A stretch of 64,000 nucleotides of DNA from Gadus chalcogrammus (lineage: Eukaryota > Chordata > Actinopteri > Gadiformes > Gadidae). Below are positions 1 to 14,200 of the stretch, in pieces. Made by a program: the position numbers and the translations under genes. Positions within the stretch are counted from its first letter, which is position 1; each line of letters starts with the position of its first letter. The notes below the pieces were generated by a model. That model was not told where the DNA came from. It worked only from the letters and a program-made list of their open reading frames with translations, and ran no database searches. The stretch is taken from positions 20,319,817 through 20,383,816 of the forward strand of contig NC_079426.1 of assembly GCF_026213295.1 (NCBI RefSeq), read 5' to 3'.

Positions 1-192
1 GTAGCGCGTAGCCGGAATGTCACCCACCCTCCATCGCGAACGACGCTGACGCTCGTAATCCTGTAGTGCAAGGGGGTTCGTGCACAGATCCCTGAGACAA
101 ACGGCTACGCGCATACATGCACAGTTGCACACCCATAGCGAGTGACGTAGGACGTAAAGTCCCGCCCCGGGCGAAGTGGCGTCGATCTAGAG

Positions 193-687
193 CAGGGGTG
201 CCCAACCTTTTTTGACCCAAGATCTACTTTTCAAGTAGCCAACCTCCCGAGATCTACCAGCAAACCTACCTTCAAGCCGGGGGGGGGGGGGGGTAGAGAA
301 CAATTGTTGACGGGGGGGGGGGGGGGGGGGGGGTTGTATCGTGAACCTACGGACTTCAGTGGGGGTTTCATTCCGTCTGCGCACGGCACCTTCTCAACGA
401 TAATCAATAATCTTCCTCCCACTCAGGGTGAAAATGGTAGGTCTTAGCTTGTTTCCCCTCAGCCATGCCAACGTTTAGGAGTGTGTAACTACTGTTGACG
501 GCTTTCAACTGCTGTTAACAGCACATGCGCTACCGCGCGTATATGTCCCGCGCAAATTTAATTTCATTAAAAAAAAAAAAAAAAAAAAAGATTTTTTTTT
601 TTTTTTTTTTTCTTCACCCCTCGCGATCGACTTGGGATCTGTCGGCGATCTACTGGTAGACCGCGATCGACTGGTTGGGCACCCCTG
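193..687. mobile_element. hAT-type non-autonomous element (MITE)
   Basis: The ends are inverted repeats, CAGGGGTGCCCAACC on the left and its complement on the right. The element is flanked by an exact 8-bp duplication, atctagag, at 185-192 and 688-695. An 8-bp duplication and CAGGGG-type ends are typical of hAT (Charlie-like) transposons. The inside has no coding capacity and holds poly-G tracts near 280-293 and 311-334 and a poly-A/poly-T block near 569-611. At 495 bp it must have been moved by a transposase made elsewhere. Confidence 0.88.
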
Positions 688-712
688 ATCTAGAGAATCC
701 CGTGCACACCGT

Positions 713-1451
713 GGCTGTTTCCCAATGTCAAGGAAGCATGCTCAACGGCCGCCCTTTTAAGGACGCTACGTCATAGAACGCCGACAAGCACTGTTCCAAT
801 GTTGAGGACACTAGAAAGCCGCGCATTTTTGCGTCCTTTGTTTTGGAGAATTCCGAGATTTTTCAAGGATGCATCGCTGCATCCTAGATGAGCCAAAACT
901 ACCCACAATCCTCTGCGTTCACTGGGCGGGTTCTTGAAAATGGCAGAGCAGTACACGTTCGAATGAAGTGAAGTTGTATTAGTTTTCAGAAATATTTTGT
1001 GCCGTATTGCTTTTTATAGATTCATCATGTTAATGCAAATAATCAAGCCTAAAGACCCGCGTCACTTTTCAAACGTTTTTGCAACTTAATGATACGTTGC
1101 TATATTTTGCATGGACGTAGCTGGTGTTAAACACCACTGTCACCAATGTCAATTTACTCGCTCACAAGATTACATTATTTATGTATACCTATTTATGTTT
1201 ACATAAATAGGTATTTATGTATGTTTTGTATACCTATTTTATTTAACAATTTCTCTTCCTGAAAATGTTTCTGCTCTCTGAACAGAGTGCATAAATAATC
1301 AGATGAACAATAAAAAAAACAAAAGAAACATTCACTTTTGTTTGAAAAAAGAATGAATACATAATATAATATGCATCTTCTATAAGGAGGTGGTAAATAC
1401 AGGATGCAACTCATGCAGTGTGAACCACAGTGGTATAGAGGGGTCTGGGGG

Positions 1452-1483
<32 letters not shown>

Positions 1484-2130
1484 GCTACCTAACTCTGCGA
1501 ACTAGGTGTCTGTGGTCTAATTTGCATTCTGCAAGTCAAAATATAATCGACTACTGAGTTCAAAGCACAATGTGGAAGTGTGACACAAGCCCATCACAGC
1601 AGATCTAAAACATTATTTGCATATTTAACATATTATTTCCACACTGAAACACATTGAATATGCTTCCATCCGCACATATATAAAATGGACATAAACAAAT
1701 ACCGGTATGCAAAGATAAAGAATAAAATAATGTATTAATTTTCAATCAATTCCGATTAGAATTTATAACGTGAAAACTTTATTTATATTAGTTACATTCT
1801 TTATCCAACAGGTATTGCACAAAGCTATTGAACTGGTAGATTTCAGCTTATTTCTAAACTGTTTGTATTCTAATTTTTTTGTGGTCAAATAAATATCGAT
1901 CAGCTTGATTGCTGCCATGTTTTATTCATAAGCGCACATGTGTTTACAAGCGGACACGCAGTATTAAAAAGCGGAAGCGGAAGCGCTTCCACACTACCAA
2001 GTCGTTCCCAAAGTCCGACGTTACAAACGCTAGGAAGCACTCGAGCTAGCACTCTAGTCTCATCTCCATAGGACGCGACTAGCAAGGACGCGTCCTAGCA
2101 AGGCTGCAGCCTTCACTTTGGGAAACAGCC
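713..2130. mobile_element. Inverted-repeat DNA element next to the P450 start
   Basis: The terminal inverted repeats at 713-733 and 2110-2130 (GGCTGTTTCCCAATGTCAAGG against GGCTGTTTCCCAAAGTGAAGG) differ at two of 21 bases. Both ends abut cgt (710-712 and 2131-2133), which fits a 3-bp target duplication. No transposase is readable inside. A poly-G run lies at about 1447-1484. The superfamily is uncertain; a 3-bp duplication suggests a PIF/Harbinger-like element. The right end is only 72 bp from the CYP3 start codon. Confidence 0.7.
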
Positions 2131-2202
2131 CGTCTCCGTTGGGAACCTGATTATACTTCCTCGTTTCAAAGGCAGCAGATTCGTTGTTTCAACTCCGAAA
2201 AC
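2131..2202 (+). promoter_or_regulatory. Remaining host 5' flank / 5'UTR of the CYP3 gene
   Basis: These 72 bases between the transposon end and the start codon are the only upstream host-like sequence before repeats begin. They include a weak AT-rich stretch (attatac, about 2149-2155), but no convincing TATA box or named receptor site. Either the core promoter is TATA-less and lies here, or promoter function extends into the transposon at 713-2130. This is inference from position only. Confidence 0.35.
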
Positions 2203-5200
2203 ATGTTTTTCTTACCGTTTTTCTCAGCAACGACATGGACTCTAATTGTTCTCACCTTAACCCTATTGTTGTTGTAAGTAAAATACTTGAGCTTAATAGT
2301 AGGCTACTAGAGTTTTCTGTGTGTTGCATTTAATACAATAGTGTGCGTGAGACATTTGATGCTTTTGGGGCATATATTAATCAACTTATTGTTTTGTTTC
2401 TTTCTATTTTGCAGGTATGGCATTTGGCCGTTCAACCATTTTAAAAAGATGGGCGTTCGTGGGCCAAGACCCTTTCCTTTTATGGGAACATTGCCTTACT
2501 TTATGAAAGTGAGTACTGTTACGTATTTTAAATTCAAATTCAAATTCAAAAAAACTTTATTTGTCCCCAGGGGGCAATTGAGGGCACATAGCAGCAGCAT
2601 TACAAAGGACAGGGCCATGTCCAAACAAAAACAAACAAACAAAAACAAACAAAAACAAACAAACAAAAACAAACACGGCTTCACCAGTCCATGTGGGGAG
2701 GGCACAAGCCCGGGTGGGGGGTTTAGGAGGAGTTGAGGAGGTGAACAGCCTTGGGAACAAAGGTTGCTTTTCTCCTCTGTGTCCTACAGCCGAGGCAGCG
2801 TAGTCGGCGCCCTGAGGGGAGCCACTCAAAGGCGGGGTGTAGAGCGTGTGAGGGGTCCTGCATAATTCTTTTGGCTAACCGGAGTGTTTGCTGGTCGTGG
2901 AAGGAGGAGAGAGTTCTTATTGAAAGTCCAATTATTATTATTATTATATTTAAGAACCTAAGCAACCCACACATAGACCCTATGAAGCAGGACCAAACAT
3001 ATAAGCCGTAAATGCTATACATAACCACAAGGGGAGCTGGACCTTACTGAAGGTTGCAATAATTACTTTAGCCACAGAAGGCAGCACCACAGACAACTGA
3101 GGAAGCCGAGGGTAATGCGTCACACCGGCTCCTCCCACTCCTTCCGGGTCTTGCGGACCAGACGATAACACTGCGAACACGAATAGACTACAAAGACAAG
3201 ATATTTAATGTTCAAACTAACTGATAAACAATCACAGATGCTGGCTTTTGAACTATGCACTGATAAATCCACTGATAAATGTTTTTTTTTACTTTTTTTT
3301 TTATTGTTTTACATGTTGCTCTTTGGTCCGGAGGACACAAAGTCCATCCTTGTTTTCAGGGACAGCTGGTATAAATGGGCTAACAGGGCTACCTTTTACA
3401 GTAAAAATGAAAAAATATTATTATAAACCTTAGAACATATTGTTTTATATTTTGGTAGAACCTAAAGCAGCAACAGCACCCAAAAGTGACAGAAAACCCA
3501 GGATAGATGATATATCTTGGGTTTTTTCTAGTGCTGTCAGTTAAACGCGTTATTACGGTCGATCAATACGCCGCTTGTATCGTTTTCTATCACATACGTT
3601 TCAAACATGAGGTCCATTGTAAAAATAAACCAAGGAGTGCATGTTTGATCGATCGTCATTAAAGCTGACTTGATACAAATGTAGCAACTACGTTATTAAA
3701 CTAGTGATCAGATCCAGCCTTGTGTGGTTGCTATAGAAACGAGTTACCTACTGCTGAGCTAACGTTATTCACCGTAGTTCTAAATGGAACTTCTTTTCGA
3801 GGGAGATGAACTTAAACAGAGTATACATTTAATAAGCATGCAATACGAATAAGAAAAATGCTAATTATTAAAGTATTTGAATTGTTTTATTATGTTGGCC
3901 GGCGCGAAGTAGAATAAACGGAATAATCACCTCAAGGAAGGGCAATAAACAGTTTGATATGCCCGGCTCGTGGAAGGTTACGGGTATGGTAAGCCGTCCA
4001 CGAGCCGGGCATATCAAACTGTTTATTGCCCGGCCTCTCTGTGATTATTCCTTACCTATCGCGCGATTAACGCAATTTATTATTATTATTTTTTTTTTTC
4101 TTTTGCGCAAAACAAAGAAGCAGTAGCCTGACTGCTATGTTCAAGGCAGTATGTTTGTATGTTCATCGTTTAATTGCACAATAGGCTTTTTTTTTTGTAT
4201 CGTCCTGTTTTGATCAGTATATGCCAATGTTGTTATCAATAAAAAAACATTTGCACAAGGCAAGCCGATGCACTTCTCCATGTTGATAAGAGCATTGAAA
4301 TGAGAAAAATGAATGGGACAAAGAAATCAAGGGATATTTAGCATACATTTTTTTTGGCGATTAATTTCGATTACTCACGAGTTAACTATGACATTAATGT
4401 GATTAATCTAAATTAAATATTTGAATCAATTGACAGCAATAGTTTTTTCCTGTGAATGGGCTAAATGTATTCAGCCCAAGCGGAGTAGCAGCTTCCATTC
4501 GATTTTGATTGACAGGTATCGTGACACGCCCCCTTCACATGCTCCCCATTTGGGCTAGTCATTCAGCCCAAGCACAGTAGCGTAAGCGGCCATTTCATTG
4601 TGATTGACAGGTGTCGTGACACGCCCCCTTTTGGGCTTATTTCATTTAGCCCAAGCACAATAGCGTAAGCTTCCATTGACGTTTGATTGACAGGTGCCCT
4701 GACACGCCCCCTTCATATGCTTCCCATTTGGGCTTAATTAGTTTAGCCCAAAGGCTGACCTTGGACTTACAGCTAGCACAGTAGCTACAGTACAGTGACC
4801 TTCGACCAATCACAGCACAGTAGCGCAATTATGGGTATGTATAGTATGTGTTTTTAAACGTTTCTATCATCATTTATTTATTTAAATAAATGAATAAACT
4901 TTAAATGTATCCATGAAATGTAATTGTTTCTGTCACACAAATTAATTAAATGCTGACTCATCTATCTAACATTTTATTATTACGCAGTGCATTACGGAAC
5001 ACATTGCTTTTACTGTCACCCTGCGTTCACACCAAAAGATGCATTTGCTGCCCGAACGCGTTGACGCCTGAGTTTTGCGGCGCGTCAAATCAAGTTTTGC
5101 GGCGCGTCAAATCAAGTTTTGCGGCACGTCAAAGGTTTGCGGCGCGTCAAAAGTTGAAATATTTCAACTCGAGCAGCATTTGACGCGCCGCAAAATACGT

Positions 5201-8200
5201 GAACGCGCCCTTCGCCCGTGCCCGGCAGCGGGCACGGGCATGCCGCGCCGCAAATCATATTTTGACGCGCCGCAAATCATGTTTTGCTGCCCGTTTTCTC
5301 GGCAGCAAATGCTGCGGCAGCAAAGCGTCTCTACATTCACTTTGAATGGGATCACGACGCGCGTCAACTTTTTGCATCTTTTGGTGTGAACGCAGGGTCA
5401 GGAGTGCGGTCAGAATATGGCTGCTAATAGTGCATTTGTAAGCGGGTCACCCATAGGCGTCGATTACGGGGGGGACATGTCCCCCCCACTATTGAAATAC
5501 GAATTTTGTCCCCACCAGTTTTAAAAATATGCAAACCAATTGCGACTGAAAAAATCCCCACATACTCAATCGAAATCGTCGAGTCTAAAATCATGCGATA
5601 GGTGCGCTCGAAGACATCATTTATTAGATAGGCCTAACTAATAAACCGTTGGAACACACAAGACCGGAACCCATAGCAACGCCGGTAAACAAACCCCGAC
5701 TCCCGAGAAGCCCAATCCCTATGAGCTCCCCGCGCTACGGCCATCCGGAGGCACACAGAGCTTTTGGCCGTGATATTATATATACAATTACATTATATTA
5801 TATACTATTATATATAGAGCTCCCAGAGTTGCAAACGGCAACAATCACTTTCTCCTCCATGCTGCAGTACACCCCGGACTGCACTGCGCTGAGTTTGACG
5901 GTTGAACGCTGATTGGCTGTTACGTTACACATGTCACTCAGTGGCCACGCTGTTGAACGCTGATTGGCTGTCATCACACGAAATTCGTGTCAAAGTTGAA
6001 ATTTGTCGCGCCACAAATCCTCGTGAACGCGCTCGCCTGTGCACGGCGAAAGTGTGGCGCGACAAATCAAAAAAGTTCGCCCGATACGTGTCTATACGTT
6101 CACTTTGTATGGGATCTTGTCGTCCCGTTGCGTTTGGTGTGAACGCACTGGAGAAGTTTCAAGACAGGCAGCCAAAATTGACATTTTTATTCAGAAAATA
6201 GCTGGTCCTTTTGCTTCCTATAAAAAGCACGTTTCTGACACTGGCTATCGATATGGATACGTCATCTAGCCTGCATGTGGAGGGCCACATAAGGTAAGAA
6301 ATTGGTTTACGTAAACTTTGCTGCTGGTTCTGTTTGCTCGTGAATCGTGATGACATGGCCAAAGGTTACCCACGGTCCTAAGCGATTGTGATCTGATTCT
6401 GGTTGGTGCTCCAGTTAGTATGCATCGTATATATAGATTGCAGCTAGTAGCAGCTACACACGGTGCGATTGCTATGCCAATGTGGTTATAGTTGGTTTTG
6501 TCTGATTGAGATATGTGACGACTTGGAGCCTGGTAGGCCTATCCTGACATAAATATGTTCCTCGCATAACCTGTGTGATTATCCTAAAACTGAAGGGGAT
6601 TTTATTTGCGGACAATTTTCTTATGATGTAACGAGTGAAGTCTACATTGGTCCTTCGCAAGTGTTTACTGGTGGTCAGGATTTGGCAGATGCAATTCTCC
6701 TCTGGGTGCTTTATTTTCTTCTTCTTTTTTTAATGCAGCATAACATATGCTACCAGCAGCCCTTGCTCGTCTTCAAAAGGCTGATGCTCAGTACCTCGTT
6801 TCATTTCGTACCCGCTTTACAGACTGGCATTGTTTGTCAGGTAAACTTTGTTGATGTCAAGATAAGTGTTAAATTGCCAACACTGTTCTTTGTCCCTGGG
6901 TGTATTAGTATTAGGCCTACATATCCCGAGCCAATAACCCTGGTGTTTCCAACGCCGTTTTGCAAAAACAAGCCAAAACACAAACTGTGGTTTTCACTTT
7001 TATTGTTCGAATAGGATCTTCATAGGGCTGGCCCGAATGCCATTTTTCAGGCTTTGAATACTCGTTGGTTTTTCCGAGCGAATATTCGAATACTCGTTCC
7101 AGAAAAAAGCACCATCCAAAAACAACATTAATAATCCTTATATACTCCCTGAAACCGAGTTTGACAGTATCTTCATATTTTGTTGAAGATTTAATAGCTT
7201 TTGAACGTTAATTAGTAGGCCTAAGTAGGTTGAAGTTCCTTCGTTTTTCCCCGTGGAAGCGAACAGCTGTTGCTCCGTTCCAAATCGCTGTTCTCTGCCA
7301 TCTCAGCCCTTACGGGAGCTTTTCAATTCATCCTGGAACGTGCATCTTTTCAGGGAATTTGTACAATAAATCCATAACAAATACCGAATATTGATTGTCT
7401 TATGTCCATATTATATCCATTATATTGACCGGGTATTCCCAAGACGCTCACGCTCTGCAGCAAGCCAGTCACAGTTGATTGGCGAGGCACTGTACAGCGA
7501 ACGTAAACAAACAACTAAGCTAAGGTTTTAACTTTTAAGTATTACTTTTCCTCCAGAGATCCCGCTAATGTTGTGTTATAAAGTAAAGGGAAACAAGATA
7601 TCTATCTTCCTCCACCTCTCTCGCTTCTCTGCTTGGTGTCGCTGACGCTTATAGTTTGCCTCCCTCGCTCTGGTAAAGTCACGTACGTGATAAAAATAAA
7701 TAACGAAGCTCCGAATACTGATTTAAGCTTCAAATACTAATTTCCGAACCAGTATTCGAATATTCGAATAATTTCAACACCTGACAATCACTGTAGAGCA
7801 TATTGTAATGCAGCGTTGAATGGATCGAATAGCTTACATAAGGGTACCCAGCACTTTTCAGACCACACTCAAGCTTATGGTTATTGTCCCCACCACTTCT
7901 AAAAACAAACTGACGCCCTTGGGGTCACCAACGTTTCGTATCATACATTTAAAAAGCATATGTCTAAATAACCCAACATGAAGTGACAAGTGTGTAGAGA
8001 AAGTGGCCCCTCTCCTGCATTTCAGCGACAGGCAGTAACAATAAGGTTCTCTAAGGAATTGGAAATGATCAAATTTAATGTTGCATACAACATGGCCAAA
8101 GAGGAGTTGCCATTCACCAAATTTAAATCCGAAATTATTCTCATGAAGAAAAATTGATTAAACGTCAACCCGACGTATAGCAATGAAATGGCATTTGCAG

Positions 8201-11200
8201 AATTCATTGCGATAATAGGCGACACCTTAAAGCGGACCTATTATGCTTTTTCGACTTTTATGACCTATAAACGTTGTTATAATGATTGATAGTCATGTTT
8301 AACCATACTAAAGTGTCAAATAATGACGTACATGCATTTCGACGTATTCCCTGCTGACAGTCTGGGGTGGCTGTGCAGAGCGCTAAACACACGGGTACAA
8401 CGTTTGCGATTCACTTGTTTCACATTTCCGGGAAATCATCCACGTAGAGGCACTCCTGCTGCGCCCCCATATGCCTGGTCAAATCTGCCCGCGCGCGCGC
8501 TTCAAGGAAGGTAACCAATCGAAATCGAGCGTTGACAGAGAATGCTGAAAGCGCCCAGATGAGAGGAAGAGTTTCCCGAAAATCGACATTGTTTTTTGTG
8601 TATGGTTAAACATGACTATCAATCATTATAACAACGTTTATAGCTCATAAAAGTCGAAAAACATAATAGGTCCCCTTTAAAGCAAAAGACGGCTGCGGAC
8701 GTCGGAAATGCCGCATAGGCCTACATGTCCTTCATGATTGACGGCGACACAGACGTCTCTACCAAAGAGTGTGTGATCGTCTACAAACACATTTTGGCCA
8801 AAGGGAGACCGGTCAACATTTTAATTATTTAATACTTTAAGCACAAAAAAAGTTTTATTTTGCTTGATGGTTTAGTTCGAACTGTTCAATTTCCGCTCGG
8901 TGAAGCACTTTAAACACCTTATTTTTCTTTTTATTTATAATTGTGCTTCAAATAAAGACACGCATTTCTCTACACTTCTTTTCTTGATACAAAAAATAAT
9001 TCTAAACAGCGTTTTACACAGTAGCCCATTATAAGAAATGCTCAAAGGTAAATCAGCGTAATTTAACACTGACTGTAGCTTTCTTTGGGTAAAGAAGCAA
9101 CGGGGAATGACCGTACTAAACACCCTATCTGGGTCTGTGAAATGCTAATCAAATCAAAACAAATGTATTTATCAAGCACCTTTTAATAAAAAGGTAATTG
9201 GTTGGGGAGAGATCTTATGTTTTATTTATGTTTTTGTCATGCCTGTCTACGCTTCAATGTCGTGCATATTGCAAAAAATATCCAACCGCGCCCCCTGTGG
9301 TCTCACTTTTCGGTTTGTCGCAGAATTCGTTGTAACACCGGCTAAGGAATCGAAGGTCACGCATTCAATGTTGGTTTTCGGCCTTGCCGCCAAGGTGCAG
9401 AGATTTCTCCAGATTCTCTGAATCTTTTGATGATATTATGGACCGTAGATTATGAAATCCATAAATTCCTTGCAATTGTACGTTGAGAAACTATTTTCTT
9501 AAACTGTTTGGCAACTTGTTCACGCCGTTGTTCACAAAGTGGTGAACCTCGCCCCATCCTTGCTTGTGAATGACTGAGCCTTTCGGGAATGCATCTTTTA
9601 AACCCAATCATGACACTGACCTGTTTCCAATAACCTGTTCCCCTGTGGAATGTTCCAAACAGGAGTTTTTTGAGCATTCCTCAACTTTCCCAGTCGTAAG
9701 TTGCTCCTGTCCCAGCTTTTTTGAAACATGTTGCAGGCATGAAATTCAAAATGAGTGAATATTTACAAAAAAACAACAAAGTTGATCAGTTTGAAAATTA
9801 AATATCTTGTCTTTGTAATGTATTCAATTGAATATAGGTTGAAAAGGATTAGCAAATCATTCTATCCTGTTTTTATTTACGTTTTACATAATGTCCCAAC
9901 TTCATTGGAATTGGGGTTGTATATTGTGGCGAGCAGCACGGGAAGGACAAGACGGGAGCCATGGTTTAGCAGTATACAACTCTCGCACCCGTACACCACA
10001 CGACTGCGAGAGTTTGCTTTATTAACTCACAACCATTACACACAGGAACACACTCCACCTGAAAAATCAACATGAACCTCTCAGTGACAATGTCGGACAC
10101 GCCAACAACAAAAAATACACCACCTAGGCATACCCCCACAGTGTGGTTCCGGAAGTCAAAATCCCATTAATTTTCTCCATAGAGGTTTTGATTAAAAGCC
10201 ATAATGTCGTAACCATCCAAAGTATTGTAATGACCACGGGAGAGGCAGTGAATGAAGTCATGCTTAGACAGCGATTTATTTTAGTTACCTCAGCTCAAAA
10301 ACCGTTGGAACACACAAGAACAATCCCCGCCAAGCAGAATCCCCACTAGAGCCCCCTCCGAGAAGGCCCGCCCCCATCTCCCAATCCCTGTGACGCTACA
10401 GTATACGTACCACGCGCCGTTATGTTGTGAATCGATGGTATATGCTCCTGTAGAAGCCACAAGTTAAATGGGCAACATCTAGTTTTTAGAAAAAAAAGTT
10501 TTATTTGCGATGTCACTTGAAACCACTGCTCTACCCATAAAAAAAAAATGACTCGACGTCTTTGATTGGTGGAGCTAACTCTTACCATGGAAACGTTAAA
10601 CCCATGGACCTATTAAAGAAGGTTTAACCGCACCTGCGAAAGTCAAGTCGTCGATGATGCAGTCATTGCAGTCAGCAGCGAAGGAACGTATCATGTCGAT
10701 GACAACGCTATACACTATTTGAAACACTATACATACACACACGCACAAACAGAATATATGACACAACTTGCATTAGAAATATAAACTATATAATAATGAC
10801 AAAGGTTATAAGATGCAAGAAACGTGCTATACTATTGAGTTTGAACCATTGCAAAAAAGTTTGCAATGGTATATGGCATGAGTAGTAAGAGGAAAACAGT
10901 CTTGCACCTTTGCCTTTACTTTAATTTATCCAAATTATTTTTTAACCCGAATCAAACGTTTTATGGTCATGACTACCTTGACGAAAACTCTTTATATACC
11001 GATTTTATGAAAAGTAAACTGAAAAATTAATGGGAAATTTACTTCCGGAACAAGAGCTGTTCTAAAAGGGGGCGATCACTGTTACGCTCTATAGTCTGAA
11101 CCTCCCCAGGATCCCTTTGTTGCGGCACACTGAACACGGCGACCACGCCCATGGTTGACACGATATCTAATGTTAATTCTTATTACAGAAAGGTCAACAT

Positions 11201-14200
11201 TTTACCCTTGAATGCAATAAGAAATATGGAGATGTTTGGGGGTAAGTTGTTCTGACATAAATTCCTGTTCAAAGTTGTATCATGTATATATTTTAAGATT
11301 GTATTAATCTCAGAAACAAAGCACCACCCTAATGCGTAATATTATTTGGACTACATAACATGATGGAGAAGAGAATAGTATTCTGGCTTGATTCAGCTAT
11401 TTCAATCACCAGTAAATAAGTTTATTTTCTAGAGTTGCTGAAAATAGAATAGCATAGCATTTGATAATTTGTAAATTTAGTGACAAAACAAGTAATGAGA
11501 AATAAAATTCCAATATTTCTTAAACATTTGGTAACATTATGTGGTAAGCAGCGTTTTATGTTGTTTATGGACAGGCAGTTTGATGGACTTTCCCCCTTGT
11601 TAATGGTGGCCGATCCTGAAATGCTAAAGGTTATTTTAGTGAAGGAGTGTTATTCCACCTTCACCAACCGAAGGGTAAGAGGGGCTTTCTTATTTTTAGA
11701 ATGTGTTGTTTAGGATCAAATGTTTCCCTTTCACACTTGTTTCTCAAGTTTAGACTAATTAATGCGCTTCGTCCAGATGTCAGATGACATATGGCTGAGA
11801 TTTAGGATATTAACAACACATTAACCGATGTTCACAGATCTTTGCTAAAGACATTTTCGGACCATTGAAAGATGGACTTACCCTGGTTAAAGATGACAGG
11901 TGGAAAAGAATTCGGAGTACCATATCGCCATCGTTTACCAGTGGAAGGCTGAAACAGGTTGTGTAACTTTGTTTTCAGTAAAGAACAAGCAATGTTTCCT
12001 TTCCAGTGAATTGTAAAGCCTGAATTACATGATGGTGGTTCAAGCGTGTAAAATCTCTCATTCAATTTCTTTTTTCATCTTCATTAAGGTCTTTCCCATT
12101 GTTGAACGCTATGCTGACCGACTTGTTAAAACCCTTGACACTGAAAAGCCGGACCAATCTGTGGATGTAAAAAAGTATGTTTGTTTTTAAAGTGGCACTT
12201 GTACTCAAGTTCAACAACAAACATACACACAATGTTCAATTTTATTTAACACAGCGGTTACATGAATCCATGTACTAAACCCATTTAAAAATATGAGTGG
12301 TGTTTGATAGTGTTGGAATATCTGTATAGTTTATAACACACAGACACACACTGCTACACACCACTACTTTACAGAAGTGTAATGGTGTTCCTTTTTGTGA
12401 GTACAGATTTGCAACTTCTTGTGAGTTGCAAATAAATGTGGGTAATTGTGGGTAATCGGTAGGAAGGGAAATGAGAATAAAACGATCATAGAACTGTGTT
12501 ATTTTGATGAAGCCTTTAATACGGAGTGAACAGAAGTTGGAATTACTGGAATAGTCACATTTCAATCACTTTCTTTTTAGATTTGTCGGCCCCTACAGCT
12601 TGGATGTAATGACCAGCGCTTCCTTCAGCATTGACACCGACACCACAGTCAATCCAGATGCTCCTCTCAGCGTTCAACTCAGAAATCTCTTGAAGTTCAA
12701 AATATGGCCTTTTTTTGTAATAAGTACGTTTTCTCTATTCAACTATTCCTAATATTGGTGATGGAAAGAACATGAGCAAGCGGACGCTGCCATATTATCT
12801 GCAAAACACTGGGTTTGATAAGTCACCATTGTGTATTTCTCTTTCAGTGGCCTTGCCGTTTACACAACACCTTTTTAGGCTGACTGGCATCTCAGTATTG
12901 AACAAAACCAGTGTGGATTACTTCTATAACCTTGTTAAGCGCGTCCAGCATGACCACAAGGAAGATAAATCTGTAAGCCCCTTGTTTTTTTCTACAGTTT
13001 GTACAAGTGAAGACATTACAATTGTAGGCAGAGTGGGAGGTGGTAGGGGCAGTATTGCGACAGGACTTAAATGCTCTCCATAGGATGAAGCATCTTGTGT
13101 TAACTTTTCCCGTTTTGAGTTGTTTCTGTTCTGTTTAGGGACATAGTGATTTCCTTCAGCTGATGATTGAAAGTGAGATCCAGGAGTCTGACATTAAGGA
13201 CGGAGTAGAGCCAAGTAAAGGTACGATGATGGCCGATGATGACGTGAAATTACTAGACTACTTAATTAAGTACTAAAGAAAATGTAAAAATTGAATGCAG
13301 GTTGACACAAGAATGTGGGGAGCCCTTAACCCTCTAAAAGGTCAAGGAAAACTCACCTAATTAGCAGGGAAGAAACCTTGAAAGGGAACAGAGAAAGAGG
13401 GGTCATGAGCGTTATAGAATTTCTGGACTACCAAAGCACATTTTCTGTTATTTTGGAGATGGAGAACATTTAGGGCATTTAGCAGACACTTTTATCCAAA
13501 GTGCCTTAAAATTAGTACATGCAGAAGAAAAAAGAAACAATATATTGCTGTCGGTACAGTAAGGATGGTAATAGAACCAAGTACCAAGCACTTACAATGT
13601 ATAGGTGAACCCATTCCCCGTATGCAACAAAGATAGCTAGGATAAGATGCTACACAATGCTAAGTATTATTTTTTAGTGCAAGGGTGTACAACATACAAT
13701 AAGTGCATACATTAAGTGATAGGAAGTACACCATACATTAAGGGGTTTACTGCAATGTACTCGACAGTGACCAGTAAGTCCATGTGAGGGCAATCTTTCC
13801 CTGGCATAAGGAGGAGCTCAGTCTTTTTTTTTTTTTTTATGATTTATTTCTAGAAATTACAATACAACCTCCCACCCTCCCCTTCCCAAAACAAACAGAC
13901 AACTAAAGCAAATTAATACAGACATAAAAAAAAACAGTACAAAATAAACACACAACACAGTTAAATGCTTGCAGTGGCAGATAATATTGTAACAAAACGT
14001 TCTGGCCGTTCTGGCCCCCTGGGCTATGTGTTGTGACTTTAATAATGGGCAGGCGTGGACTCTGTTTGGCTAAGCATTGGTTATGTGCTCTGTTTGGCTA
14101 AGCATGGTGCTGAACTCCCGCCTCCTGGATACCCGTATGTGTACTCGGTGCTGATCCCTTGTGGCTATGTGCGGGAATTGTACTATTTTGTGGCCTTGAG

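Noticed and set aside
2341..2736. A 131-codon ORF spanning CYP3 exon 2
   Set aside because: It reads through intron 1, exon 2 and a LINE tail; only 2415-2508 is coding, shown by splice sites and family exon length.
5075..5389. Basic repeat protein with [11 protein letters not shown]
   Set aside because: It is the translation of internal repeats of the 5019-5397 MITE.
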